Source: Paraphoma chrysanthemicola
Lineage: Eukaryota > Ascomycota > Dothideomycetes > Pleosporales > Phaeosphaeriaceae
Reading direction: 5' to 3'
Assembly: GCA_020744225.1 (NCBI GenBank)
Contig: JAGMWG010000004.1
Location: forward strand, 1,240,001 to 1,304,000
Length of the DNA stretch: 64,000 bases
In this document: positions 1 through 10,035 of the stretch, one piece after another
How the letters are laid out: every line of letters starts with the position of its first letter
Numbering within the stretch: the first letter of the stretch is position 1
Notes under the pieces: model-generated
The model's database searches: none
Told to the model about the DNA's origin: nothing
What the model saw: the letters and a program-made list of their open reading frames with translations, nothing else
Position numbers and translations under genes: made by a program

Positions 1-358
1 ATAGGCCAAACTGACACATGCACACCCCAGACCAGGCACCACCTGGTGTCCAGCACCAGCACATTGACATAACATTGTAGATGCGCATTCCTCGATGCAC
101 TAGATCAGGCTTCAAAAACAATCAAAAATTGACATAATGTGGCTTGCTGTCATTTCATTTTGTTTGCAGCCATCGAGAACTACGATGCCAATCGGACTGG
201 CTTGTGGACTAGCGTGCCAAGTTCAGAGAGCTCATCATGTGTCCGTGCTACACCAGGAATAGTCTCCGTCTAGGTAGCGTCCCGTCGTCACGGTTTCGCT
301 AGGAACGCACCTCTCTTGCGCCTGCGGCTCCAAGTCGACTCGACTCGAAACGCCACAT
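1..358. other. Intergenic, upstream of GPATCH1-like gene
   Basis: No supported gene. It should hold the promoter and 5' leader of the plus-strand G-patch gene that begins at 359. Minus-strand open frames here are mirror images of that gene's first exon. Confidence 0.6.
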
Positions 359-2502
359 ATGGCGTACAAAAGACCACGGGCGTCTTCGCCTACTCCATCC
401 CAAAAACGAGCGAGAGGACCCTCGAAATACATCTCCATTGGCACCGAGCTGCCAGACGAGGACGGCGATGATGGTGCCTTCGTCCCAGTATGGAAGCAGA
501 CCGTGACGGACGAGCGAGGACGCAGGAGACTCCACGGCGCCTTCACTGGTGGCTTTAGTGCAGGGTAAGCTTCTGAGCCAACCCTAGACGAGCTGAAGAC
601 TTCTTGACTATGCTAAGATATTTTAATACAGTTGGATCTAAGGAAGGATGGGCGCCGAAAACGTTTGTATCCTCCCGAGCAAATCGCGTCAAAGACCAAA
701 CCAATGGCCAATCCCAACGCGCCGAAGACTTCATGGACGAGGAGGATTTGGCTCAAGCCGCCGAGACGCGCCAACTCGAGACTGCGCAGAGCTTCGCTGG
801 GATTGGGGAAGCTGGAGCCGACAAGGATGATGGAATGTTTGGGCTGTTCATGACTCAAGTAGAGACAATGGGCGTCAAGATTGCGCAAAAGATGGGCTGG
901 CGGCGAGATCAAGGCATTGGTCGAAAAATCCGCCGCGGTGCTCATGTCGACGATAGCACCAAAGACGACTCTGCCGTGCATTTGTTCGCCCCGCAGGATG
1001 CTCGGGCCATGTCTGTCCCTCGCGAAGAAGTACGTCGCAAGGGTCTTGGGTTTCAGTCCGAGGCGAGGCTAGGTCCTGGCGGAGACAAGGAAGTCGAGCC
1101 CAGCTCCATACCAGACTTGCATTTTCTTGAAAGCTCTAGAAAGACGATCAAGAAGCCTGTGGCCAAAAAGTCATCCTTTGGCGTTGGAGTCCTCAATGAC
1201 ACAGGTTCGGACGACGAAGACCCTTACGAGCTCGGTCCTAAGATCACATTCAACAAGACACTGGGCAAGGACAAAAGGGCGAAGAAGCCAAGCAAGTTTG
1301 CCAAGGCAGGAGTAGCAGACAAGCCCGTCTTCGTCTCTCAAAAAAAGGATGCCTCGAAAGCTTTGACCATACTCTCCAGAAAATCCATGGATGGTAGATC
1401 TCTCTTGCCTGGCTTTACTCTGGCATCAGATGTCGCCGAACTCAAGAGCAAGCCAAAGTATCCAGCACCTAAGATACCTCCAGGGTGGAGGTCGACAAAG
1501 GGTACTTCCAAGGCCACTGAACTCAGATATGAATCAGTCGCAGACGCTGCGAAGGCCTCTACGCTAGACTCTAAAGGACGGTCTGCTATCTTGGGAGAAA
1601 AGCCGTTGCCTGGAAAATCTATCTTCGACTACATTCCCAAGGCAGCGAGAGATCGGCTGGCGAACCTGACAGGCAAAGCTGATCTGCCCCAAGGTCTAGG
1701 ACAATCCGGTCCCGAAGGTCATCTGCCGGCAGCGAACGCGCAGCCGAAAGATCTATGGAGTCTCGTTCCATCTCTCGAAAAAGCTATAGCCGCTGGTGCG
1801 CTCGCAAAGGGTGCAACAGGCTGGATGCCCTACGCCGAAGACCTACCAAAACGCGCGCGTTACGTCGGCTTCCTCGAACTCCGCGCCGGTCTCAAAGACG
1901 CCCTGCCCGAGCGAGCAGACGGCGTCTCGATTTCAGACTGGACCAAGGAACTCCAAGAGTTTGCTCACGCCGCCCAAGTCTTCAAGCCAACGACAGGAAT
2001 CATGGCATCGCGCTTTACATCTTCATCGTCTTCTACTATCGAAGGTATTGGGAGTGACGCTCAGACAAGCACGTTGAGACATCCTGTTTCCAAGCCAGAA
2101 GATCCCGCAGAACAGGCAGCTAAGATGGGCATGTACGGTCCCATGACGCGCAGTAGCTTCCCTTTCCACCCTTCACGGCTACTGTGCAAACGCTTCAACG
2201 TCCCGCCTCCGCCTGATATGCCTCCCAACTTTTACAATGACGGAGACGGATTCAAGCCTCAGACAGAGGATGTGGTGTCCAAAGCTGCAATGGACAAGAT
2301 GCTGCATGAAGTCTTGACAAATGGGCCGGCCATGCAGCGTCCGGCGTGGATGGGCCAAACGGCGGAGACTACGGCGCCAGACACGCAACGTGTGGTGGAA
2401 CATGCGACTGTGGATGTAGAGAAGAATGAAGCGCTCGCGAGTGAGCGTGCACCGGAGGACGTGTTTAAAGCTATCTTCGGCGACGATGAAGATGACGATT
2501 AG
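359..2502 (+). CDS. G-patch domain splicing factor, GPATCH1/TGH-like (DUF1604)
   Basis: Exons 359-564 and 618-2502 give 696 residues. The 53-bp intron starts GTAAGC, and the reading resumes GYFNTVGSKEGW directly after AFTGGFSAG, which restores the conserved DUF1604 N-terminus of the GPATCH1/TOUGH family. A G-patch-like stretch follows (KMGWRRDQGIGR, then a KGLG segment). The remainder is charged and low in complexity, ending in an acidic tail (GDDEDDD). Family members associate with late spliceosomes and bind RNA in the nucleus; that role is family knowledge. The start is the ATG at 359, since the frame of exon 2 has only a non-ATG opening. It converges on the glutathione transferase downstream with about 75 bp between stops. 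Confidence 0.93.
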
Positions 2503-2576
2503 ACAGAATGATCATTCATAACATAGCCATGATTAATATTGAATGGATTTGGAAAAAGTAAATATTTATGACGACC

Positions 2577-3430
2577 TTAAGGTAACCCTCTTCCCGAGTT
2601 CACCGCATCTGCCAATTGACTTGTCCCTGGCCGATTCTCTGCATACCGCTCATAACTATCCAGATACAAATCGTCACTACTCGTCGTCATCCGCACGCTT
2701 CTCTCCTCTTCAATTGCAGCCAACCACACGCCCCACCTGCTTCCCTCTTCTGCATCCGGCCACCCGCGATACGGCTTGAGTACCCTTCGCAGCCTAATCA
2801 TCCACGGCGCAAGTTGCACGTCGACGAAGCTTATCTGTGGACCTAGGAAGAAAGGTCCGGTGGGATGTGCAGCGTCGACGAGTTTGGCAATTTGTGTGCG
2901 TAACTCCGTGGCGTGGGAGATCTGATCGTTGGCGTCTTGTGCTTGTAATAGTTTGTAAAATACTGGAATGATGTGTCGGTTGATATGATCGCTCCATAGA
3001 CGGCTTGTAGCGCGAGACTGCGGGTCTGGTGGGAGTAACGCAGGTCCCGCGGCGAGGTCTTCGAGGTACTCCATGATGACTGTTGATTCATGGGTGGACC
3101 ATGTTGGACCATGACGAAGCGCGGGGACAAGCCCGCGTGGGTTGACGTCGAGGAGTGATTGGGGTTTCTTGTAAGGATCGACTTCGATGTATTGGTAGGG
3201 TATTTGCTTGTGTTCCAGAGAAATCCAGACTCGTTGGACGAAGGGGCTAGGGAGGGTTAGATGAGACTGGAGGAGGGGTTCGTGTCATGGAATGCTCACC
3301 AGAAGGCGCTGCCGTATAGCTTTAGATCGTCTTCCTTGGTGTGGTTTTTGACGGTTGTTAAAGCATTACCAGTGGCTTTCTTGTGATAAGTCTTCTTGGT
3401 AGGATCCCCACCCTGGTTGGTATCAGTCAT
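2577..3430 (-). CDS. Glutathione S-transferase, omega-like (Cys-type)
   Basis: Exons 3300-3430 and 2577-3246 (intron 3247-3299) give 266 residues. The thioredoxin-fold N-terminal domain has the catalytic motif CPFVQR with Cys44 formed across the splice junction, as in omega/GTO-type enzymes that use cysteine and not tyrosine or serine. It continues with NPRGLVPAL and the GSH-binding ESTVIMEYLED segment. The helical C-terminal domain has SRLWSDHINRHIIP and a late FVDVQLAPW. Likely cytosolic glutathione-dependent reductase or dehydroascorbate-type activity (family inference). The ATG at 3430 lies on top of the stop region of the upstream Pro/Gln-rich frame, so this may be the C-terminal part of one longer gene; see the matching finding. 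Confidence 0.9.
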
Positions 3431-5136
3431 CTTGTATTTGACAAGGCCTGGTGCTGAGTGCAGGTTTGGCGAGGGCGTCAATGAAAGGTGAACTGGCGTA
3501 GCAATTTTTGAAAAGATGGATGATGAGATATGTCGGGAGGGAGAGCAACGAAGAGAAATGCGTAAAGATGTGGGAAACGTATTCATGTAAGACATGAAAT
3601 GAAAAGGAGCAAAACTTGAGAGCAGGTGGACGACGTGGTAAGCTCTCCAGACACATCAAAATGACGTTATGCGCGGACACTAGGAGCTCTTGCAGGAGAT
3701 CGACACACCAGAATGTTGTTGACGCTCGCCCTTCCATCTTCAGTGGTTTCCGACATATCTGATATACATTTTTACACCATGTTGTAAAATCCGGAAAAAA
3801 GTTGGGCAGTTGATCAAAAGCGTTCGCAACTGAATCAATGGAGACTTCAAGACTGACCTGTGACTTCTTCCGATCGTCCTTCTCAAGCTTCGCTAACCAC
3901 CTGATCACACTGTTCTTCTTGACACGGTCGCTCTCCTCGAGTGTGTGCTTGTGTGGACCAGCTACACCGTCGCCTTTCCCGTTACCACCATTTCCATTCA
4001 CGCGCTGCAACGTGTAGAACTTCTTCGGAGGAGGGCGGGGCAGTGGTGGAGGTCCTGGCCCGGCTGTGAATTGCGGAATTCCCATTACAGGCTGCAACAT
4101 GCTCTGTGACATATCCCAAGGCTGTCGTTGCGGTAGCATCTGTGCCTGGCTGAAGAACTGCTGGCTCTGAGCCAGAGGGACGCCTGCAGCATTGCGCACG
4201 TTGGCTGTTATTGGACTCGTGGCGTCATCTGCTCCAGGCGGTCGCTGGCCCAATTGCTCCTCATACTCGTGCTGATCAAAGTACTCGGTAATCTTGATCT
4301 TGACGTCGCACAAGTCTCGCTCGCGCGCAACTCGCTTGCGCTTCTTCTTGTCTGGGTCAGTCGACTTCTTCGTACCGGGTGGCCGGCCTTTCAGGCGACA
4401 GTCCCAGTAGTGGGACACGAAGCGTTTGCGCTTATGGCGCTGGGTGGATCGGTGCGAGTAGACGTTGTCGATGTGCGGGAAGTAGGTCTTGAATCTGTGC
4501 GCAGACCACCAAGTCAGCAAGCCATGCTCTCTCTGCTAGCTTGAGAGCAGCCACATACTCGTCCTCGGTCAAAGTCATGGTATCATCCACGTCAAAAAGC
4601 CTCTGTCGCCATGCGTCCAAGTCCGGAGGGTCCGCCACCAGCTTCAACCCTTGAAACTGGCCATGGTTGGACGAGGGCGCATCGTCGGCCTCCCGTGCGA
4701 GCGCCTGAGCCTCTAGATGCGGCTGCGCTTGTGGCAGAGGCTGGAGAGGGTGTATAGTGGCATCCCGCTGTGGTGAAGCTTGCGGCGCGGCGCGCAGTGG
4801 AGGCGCTTGGGGCAAGGGCACCTGCTGCTGGAAGTGCTGCAGCGGGAGCGGGGGCGGGTTCGCTACAGCAAAGCGTGGGCTCGAGGCATGTTGGTAGGTA
4901 GCGGGGAAGGCCGCGGGATACTGCGCTGGCGACGCTGGCAGTCCGTGTTGTTGGTACTGGAGCGCGTGCGGAGACGGTTGCGGGGCTCCGCTCAGTGCAT
5001 ACTGCTGCTGATAGAGGGGGATCGTCTGCGGGTGGGGATACAAGGCACCGTCTGGGGACTGCTGGAGGTGTTGGAGTGTCCCAGGGTGATGCAGCGTGCG
5101 AAGCTGCTGGAGCACAGGCGAGGACTGCTGCTGCAT
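3423..5136 (-). CDS. Pro/Gln-rich conserved fungal protein, possibly N-terminal part of the GST gene
   Basis: Exons 4559-5136 and 3423-4494 with a 64-bp intron (GTATGT donor, 4495-4558). The N-terminal ~145 residues are rich in Gln and Pro. The intron joins TLTEDE to FKTYFPHIDNVYSHRS, followed by a basic block (HYWDCRLKGRPPGT, then a KKKRKRVARERD stretch) that looks nucleic-acid binding or nuclear localising. A later block reads RVNGNGGNGKGDGVAGPHKH and SDRVKKNSVIRWLAK. I know this combination only as a conserved fungal protein of unknown function. Beyond about 3857 the open frame loses protein character and may be intron. The start is the first ATG in frame; the frame is open further upstream only through non-ATG codons, so an extra 5' exon is possible. 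Confidence 0.7.
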
Positions 5137-5574
5137 AACGTGGGCGCTGGCGTACTGCAAAGTACCGAAACGAGTTTGGAGAGATCACAGGCGGGTACGC
5201 TCCCGGGGGGCCGGATCGTGGACGGCGTCAATGTTGCATTTACAAGATTACGTCTACTTGGCTCACACCGGTCCTGTCGCAAAAGCGTGCTGATTACTTC
5301 TTTGTCTGATTCAGCACTATGTGGCGATACCTGCGCTTTCGCTTGGGACAGACCAAGCCATTCAGCCGCCAAAGAGCACCCTGACCTCAGCGAGCATGAC
5401 CTCTGACCACTTTTTCGACGTCGCGGACGCTCCCTCACAGCGTCGCCAACCATCCAGCCCTGTGACCATGGACGCATTCTTCTAAGCCTGCGACTGCAGG
5501 TAAAGCCGGTATTCCCCAACGCCTTGCCCATGCCATTGACAAAGTACCACAAACGAACGAACGAACATGAAACT
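5137..5574. other. Intergenic between eIF3h and the Pro/Gln-rich gene
   Basis: Promoter and 5' leader space for the minus-strand Pro/Gln-rich gene, and the 3' end of eIF3h. Contains a short ACGA tetranucleotide repeat near 5553. No separate gene is supported. Confidence 0.5.
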
Positions 5575-6827
5575 CTACTCTCCTGGAAGCAAGTTGCTCT
5601 TGACAGCGAACATCTTCGAGGTAACACCAGCAGCAAATCCATCCACCTGTCGCGAGTACTGCTCGACCTGTCTTGAGTTGAGCAGAGTCTCCAGTCGGCT
5701 CGGCTCTTGCGGCAGCTTGAACAGCCTCTGCCACTCATCTTCAGGAAGCAGCGGTTGCTTCGAGGCCGTGCGTGCTGCATTCTCCGCCTTGCGCTTTGAT
5801 TGCCATGCAGTAATCTTTGTTTGTTCGCGAGCAAGCGAACGCTGGTAGTACTGGTAATTGTTGAGCTCAGTGTGGTGATTCTCGATGCTCTCAAGGAGCA
5901 AGTCGCACGTCTTCTCAAGGAAAGGATCGATGGACAAGTCGAGCGCATCGTAGTTCGGGAAGAGAGGCGGGAGAGGAGTGTTGGGGTCTTGTTGTAAAGC
6001 AGCTAGGTTCGGCGGGAAAGTGAGCTCCTCTTTGGGCGCTTCTGAAGGCAGCTGGTGGAGTAGCGAGGTGAGGAGGTGTGAGTTGCGAACAGTGACGGGC
6101 AGTTCGACGAGGATATCCTGGTATCTGAGGCTGCTCTTCTGGAGGCTGCGCAAGTCAGCGACAATGTGAGGAGGCGCGGTCCTCGAGGCCTACCTTTCTG
6201 TTGTGAATTTGCCCTCCTTGTACGCAGTCACAAAAGACGGCGACAATCGGTATGCGCGCAAGTTCAGTGTGCCTTGCGAGCTTCTGCTCACGTCGTACAC
6301 TAGCGCAACTGTCCTCTCGTTGAGCTGGTTCTGGTAGTAGTACTGGTTTTCGATGGTGTTCAGGTTGACGAAATTGCCCATGCTTGTGCTTGTGTACCAG
6401 CCGACGTTGTTCGCGTCAACGTTCACCTCTCGGAGAAACTTGATCATCTCGTTGCCGTACGTGATATTTTGTTTGAGGCGCGGTGCACCAGCAGCAAGGT
6501 TCGCAGCGGATTCGTTCTGGCCATCAGTTTGCGCTGCCGAGACCTCGGGGAAGGGAAACGAGTTTGTGATTTCGAGGACGCCGTTCTTCTCCATGCCAAC
6601 GAGGCTGCCCGTAGCTAGGGAAGGGAAAGATTTTCCGCTTGCAGTAGCGATCTTGATAGCGACCTACACATGGCCATTAGTCCTCAGCGTTCCTCTGCCA
6701 TATTTCATCGAGGAGTGCGCAGAGCACAATGGAGGGGCTCTCGGCGGGGTGCATGTCAAATTTGGGCACGTACGAGCGCGTCGACCGAGACCGTCTTGAA
6801 CGGCACATCTTTGAGAGGATCCGCCAT
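5575..6827 (-). CDS. Eukaryotic translation initiation factor 3 subunit H (MPN domain)
   Basis: Three exons (6774-6827, 6194-6663, 5575-6145) give 364 residues, the usual size for eIF3h. Exon 1 encodes MADPLKDVPFKTVSVDAL, and the 110-bp intron (GTACGT donor) joins it to VAIKIATASGKSFPSLATG, the start of the MPN fold. The motifs VGWYTSTSMGNFVN and ALVYDVSRSSQGTLNLRAY are characteristic. The JAMM metalloprotease histidines are absent, as expected for eIF3h, so it is structural. It works in the eIF3 complex on the 40S ribosome. The C-terminal third is helical and charged. The second intron (6146-6193) splits a Ser codon. Confidence 0.95.
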
Positions 6828-7360
6828 GATGTCGTAGGTGAGCAAGAGTGAATGGGCTGCGTGCGGGGCAATGAGGTTAGGTGTCGTTGGTGTTGTTGGT
6901 CATCGACCTGGAAAATGAAATGCCAAGATTCACCGCGACTAGCGCCCACGAAGCGAGCAAAGCATGCTAAACGCGAATCGAACTAGTGTCTTCTGATCGA
7001 CCTTGACACTCAGACCACTCCGTGCTAGATGCATGACACGAACGAAAGAAGTCGAATATCTTGAGGCTTCATCTAAAACCTAAATAGCCAGCGCATCCGT
7101 CCCAATATTCAGGTTCCTCGGCATCAGCCAGAATCGCACCTCTCGTCCGTCCCATAGCCCATCCTGAATACATCCTGGGTTTCGGTGTCATAGCTGTCAG
7201 CAGCAGTCTCCATGCAATCTCAATCCAAATGTCTCATTACTCATGTACAAAAGCAACCTATTACTCCTTACAGATATGCAATGAAATCCAAAACGCCAAT
7301 GCTTAATGCTGATGCTAATGCTGATGCGATGTATGTACGTTCGTTTATCCAAATAGACGC
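6828..7360. other. Intergenic 5' of eIF3h and 3' of the zincin-like gene
   Basis: Leader and promoter of eIF3h on the minus strand and the 3' side of the next minus-strand gene. Contains a short ATGCTR tandem repeat (listed separately). No gene is supported. Confidence 0.5.
7305..7328. repeat. Short 6-bp tandem repeat (AATGCT/GATGCT)
   Basis: Four alternating copies of AATGCT and GATGCT/GATGCG just beyond the stop codon of the minus-strand gene, probably in its 3' untranslated region. A simple microsatellite; no function inferred. Confidence 0.7.
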
Positions 7361-9217
7361 TCACAGCATGTCCTGGTCGGCTGGCGGCTTTTCATCCTCG
7401 CTGTTTTGATCCGGCTCTTCGCGAACCAAGGTTGTCGTCTCTACAACTTCACTGACCAACTCCTTCACATCCTCTTCCGCCCTTCCCTCTTCCACAACAA
7501 CATGGCCTCCTTCCACAGTGGTCTTCCTCTTATGACCGTATGGTGCCCAGCGCTGAGCTGCAGGCTGCCGCTGAGGCCTTCGATTATTGGAATTTGGGTT
7601 CTTTGCAATCGAGCCATCGTCCATGCGCTTCCACTCCGTGTCTTGTCCATCAACATGATCAGATATGTCGGCATCGCTTTCGTCTTCCCAGATCATAAGG
7701 TTCGTGCCGTTGATCTCGAATGATTTACCTCCAGTTCGAGGAATAAAGAATACGTCAGTTCCCGCCTCACTGAAATCCTGTTCCCATGTCTCCTTCTGCT
7801 GTAGCTTGAGAATGAATTCCATGGGTAGCGCATACAGAACATTGTCATCTTTATCGTAGAGCTCCTTCAAGGGATAGTCGAGACAGGCTAATCCAAGGCT
7901 ACAATCAATCCGGCTTGACAGTGGATGAATGCGCCCTCCAAAGACCTTCGTCTCGAATGCAATACCGCTTTCAGTCCACATGTTGTCGCCAAAGAAGACT
8001 TCGGGCTCGGACAACAAGGGATGGTCGTGATGTGGACCAGATACCTCGCAGAAATGCGAAACCTCATGGGTCAGACAGATGGCCAGAAACAGGTTGAAGC
8101 GCAGAACCATAGCAGGTTCCGGATACTGCAGGAGGCTAAGCTTCTTTGCGGTCGTATAGAAGTCTGAGTGCAGACAAATGCGGCTGGTATGGCATTTGTG
8201 ATCTATTTTTCGCATGAGACCGTTCTTATAATCCTTGACTAGCCCCATAGATGCATAAGCAGTTTCTGGTGGCAACGGATCATGATGGAAGTAGAAATGA
8301 ACGGTATCAGTCTGGTTCTCTAAGAACCTTTTGAAAATGTTCTGCCGCTCTTCGGACCATGCAACGGTTTCGCGAATGCGAAAACATGGCTGGCCATATA
8401 ATTTTGAGGTCTCCGCACATGGCTTTCGCTCACCAAAGACCAGCGTTTGCCAGAAATGTGCAGTAGCGCGAGATACCAGGAGATGGGTTGCAAGCCGGAG
8501 ACCAGGCTTCAAAACTTCGTAAATAACATCTGAGCAGCCATGCCAGTTCTCCAGGCGGAAGATAGCGTGGATCTCGTTGTCCAATGTATTCCTGGCGTCC
8601 GCATCTGCGTTGGCAAATGCGACTGCTTGTTTCTTAATGAGATCGACAGGATCAAAACCCAGCTTTACTGCCTTCCGTTTGGAGGCGTCTTTGCGGTGAC
8701 CAAGAAGTTTTCGGTACTTCTCAAGTGCTTTTCGATCTGCGACTTGTGCCAAATGATGGTTGATTGAGATGCTTAGTTGCAGACCAAAATCCTTTGGCAC
8801 CTCAATAGTTGATGGCGTAAACGAAAGCTTGTCATCATAACTCAGGACGTCAGGCAGGTCGCGGACAAGTTTATCAATACAAGCGTCAACAATGATGCCT
8901 TCCTTCAGCTTATGTAAGAGCACAGCATTTTCGCCTCGATCTTCAGCTCGGTAGTCGCCTTCTCCACCGCCAGGAAGAAATTGTCGCATCTTCTCGGACA
9001 GTGGCCGAGGTGGTCCACATGAAGCAGGAGCCGTGCTGGTCTCGGTCGGCTCCCACTCCATGCTGTCAGGATCCTGCTCCTGGAAGGCGACTTTCGGAGT
9101 CGCATCGTGCTCGTGTTTCTCCTCAGAGATTTCTGGATCCAGGGTGAGACGCTCTTCGATCAGATGTGTCGTATGGAGCATCGCCTCGTACGCCTTGCGA
9201 TACCGGAAGGGGTCCAT
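7361..9217 (-). CDS. Uncharacterised protein with HExxH motif, putative zincin-like
   Basis: Single exon, 618 residues from the ATG at 9217; the frame upstream is open but has no ATG. Residues 384-388 read HEVSH inside a hydrophobic helix (LFLAICLTHEVSHFCEV), the arrangement of a zinc-metallopeptidase active-site helix. MWTESGIAFE follows about 28 residues later, so Glu416 or Glu422 could be the third zinc ligand, as in gluzincins. N-terminal and C-terminal regions are charged and low in complexity (acidic EDESDADISD, basic NNRRPQRQP), with no signal peptide or membrane segment, so a cytosolic or nuclear protein is likely. I do not recognise a named family; peptidase activity is inference from the motif only. 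Confidence 0.72.
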   Translation of the reverse strand: MDPFRYRKAYEAMLHTTHLIEERLTLDPEISEEKHEHDATPKVAFQEQDPDSMEWEPTETSTAPASCGPPRPLSEKMRQFLPGGGEGDYRAEDRGENAVLLHKLKEGIIVDACIDKLVRDLPDVLSYDDKLSFTPSTIEVPKDFGLQLSISINHHLAQVADRKALEKYRKLLGHRKDASKRKAVKLGFDPVDLIKKQAVAFANADADARNTLDNEIHAIFRLENWHGCSDVIYEVLKPGLRLATHLLVSRATAHFWQTLVFGERKPCAETSKLYGQPCFRIRETVAWSEERQNIFKRFLENQTDTVHFYFHHDPLPPETAYASMGLVKDYKNGLMRKIDHKCHTSRICLHSDFYTTAKKLSLLQYPEPAMVLRFNLFLAICLTHEVSHFCEVSGPHHDHPLLSEPEVFFGDNMWTESGIAFETKVFGGRIHPLSSRIDCSLGLACLDYPLKELYDKDDNVLYALPMEFILKLQQKETWEQDFSEAGTDVFFIPRTGGKSFEINGTNLMIWEDESDADISDHVDGQDTEWKRMDDGSIAKNPNSNNRRPQRQPAAQRWAPYGHKRKTTVEGGHVVVEEGRAEEDVKELVSEVVETTTLVREEPDQNSEDEKPPADQDML

Positions 9218-10035
9218 ACTAGTTGCCGTCAGTCCAGGTTGCGTTGATTCGTTGAATTGATTGAGCCGCCCAGTATGGGACAAGGCCAAAGGCTGGCCTG
9301 CAGGCACTGTGTGAAAAGACGCCGGGGTCCAGGTTCCGCTGAAACGAGTGGTTGTGATGAGGCTGACCCTGGTCACGGAGCACTTGGGTCTATTCCTAGG
9401 TCCTTCCTTCAAAAATGTCTCCACTCGCAAGCCTCGCCGATGGACCTCGAACTGTCCACTTCGCAGATATCACAACTTCGATACCAGCCATTTCCCGAAT
9501 CTGTTGCTCGCAGTGCCAAAAGCAGGCTGCTGAGTGTGGGATCGGTCCTAATGAGAGATCTGTCTTACCCGCTGCCTCGAAGGCGATCAGGCTACAAGAG
9601 ATATCCAGGTACGTCGCATCTAAATATTGTGGGCAGGGAAAAGAATAAGGATGCGAGAGAAGCGACAGAATCTTTGAGGTTGCTGAGCGGAGCAGTCACT
9701 CCGCACAGACCACTCTGCAGATGGCTCCACTCGTAAGCTTCGCTCGGCGTCGTTGCTCGAATGACCAACCTGAGACGTTTCAAACAACCCGAATCTTCAG
9801 CAAACATGTGGCTATGCATGATCGCCTTCCATGCTAGATCAAGAAGTATATGAACTTCCATATCGTTCTGTTCGCCTGCGACTTCTGCCTTGACCGCAGC
9901 AGCTCAAAGCCAGTCCAACCCCCAAATTGCGCTTCTCATAATGCAGCGTGTTACACGTCACACTGTCGATGAAGGTGATCAAAGGTGGCAAGGAGAATGA
10001 TGTTTACAACTGAGACTATCTGAACAAAACCCTTG
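9218..10035. other. Intergenic with weak small ORFs
   Basis: About 0.8 kb between two minus-strand genes. A plus-strand ATG frame at 9415-9648 (77 codons, Cys-containing) overlaps other frames, shows no recognisable domain and lacks support. Treated as promoter of the zincin-like gene plus the 3' side of the next gene. Confidence 0.45.

Noticed and set aside
4992..5948. Minus-strand 318-codon open frame rich in Arg and Ser
   Set aside because: It overlaps eIF3h and the Pro/Gln-rich gene in another frame and has low-complexity composition with no domain; a shadow.
9257..9736. Plus-strand 159-codon frame upstream of the zincin-like gene
   Set aside because: No ATG at its opening, no domain, and it overlaps two other open frames of equal quality.
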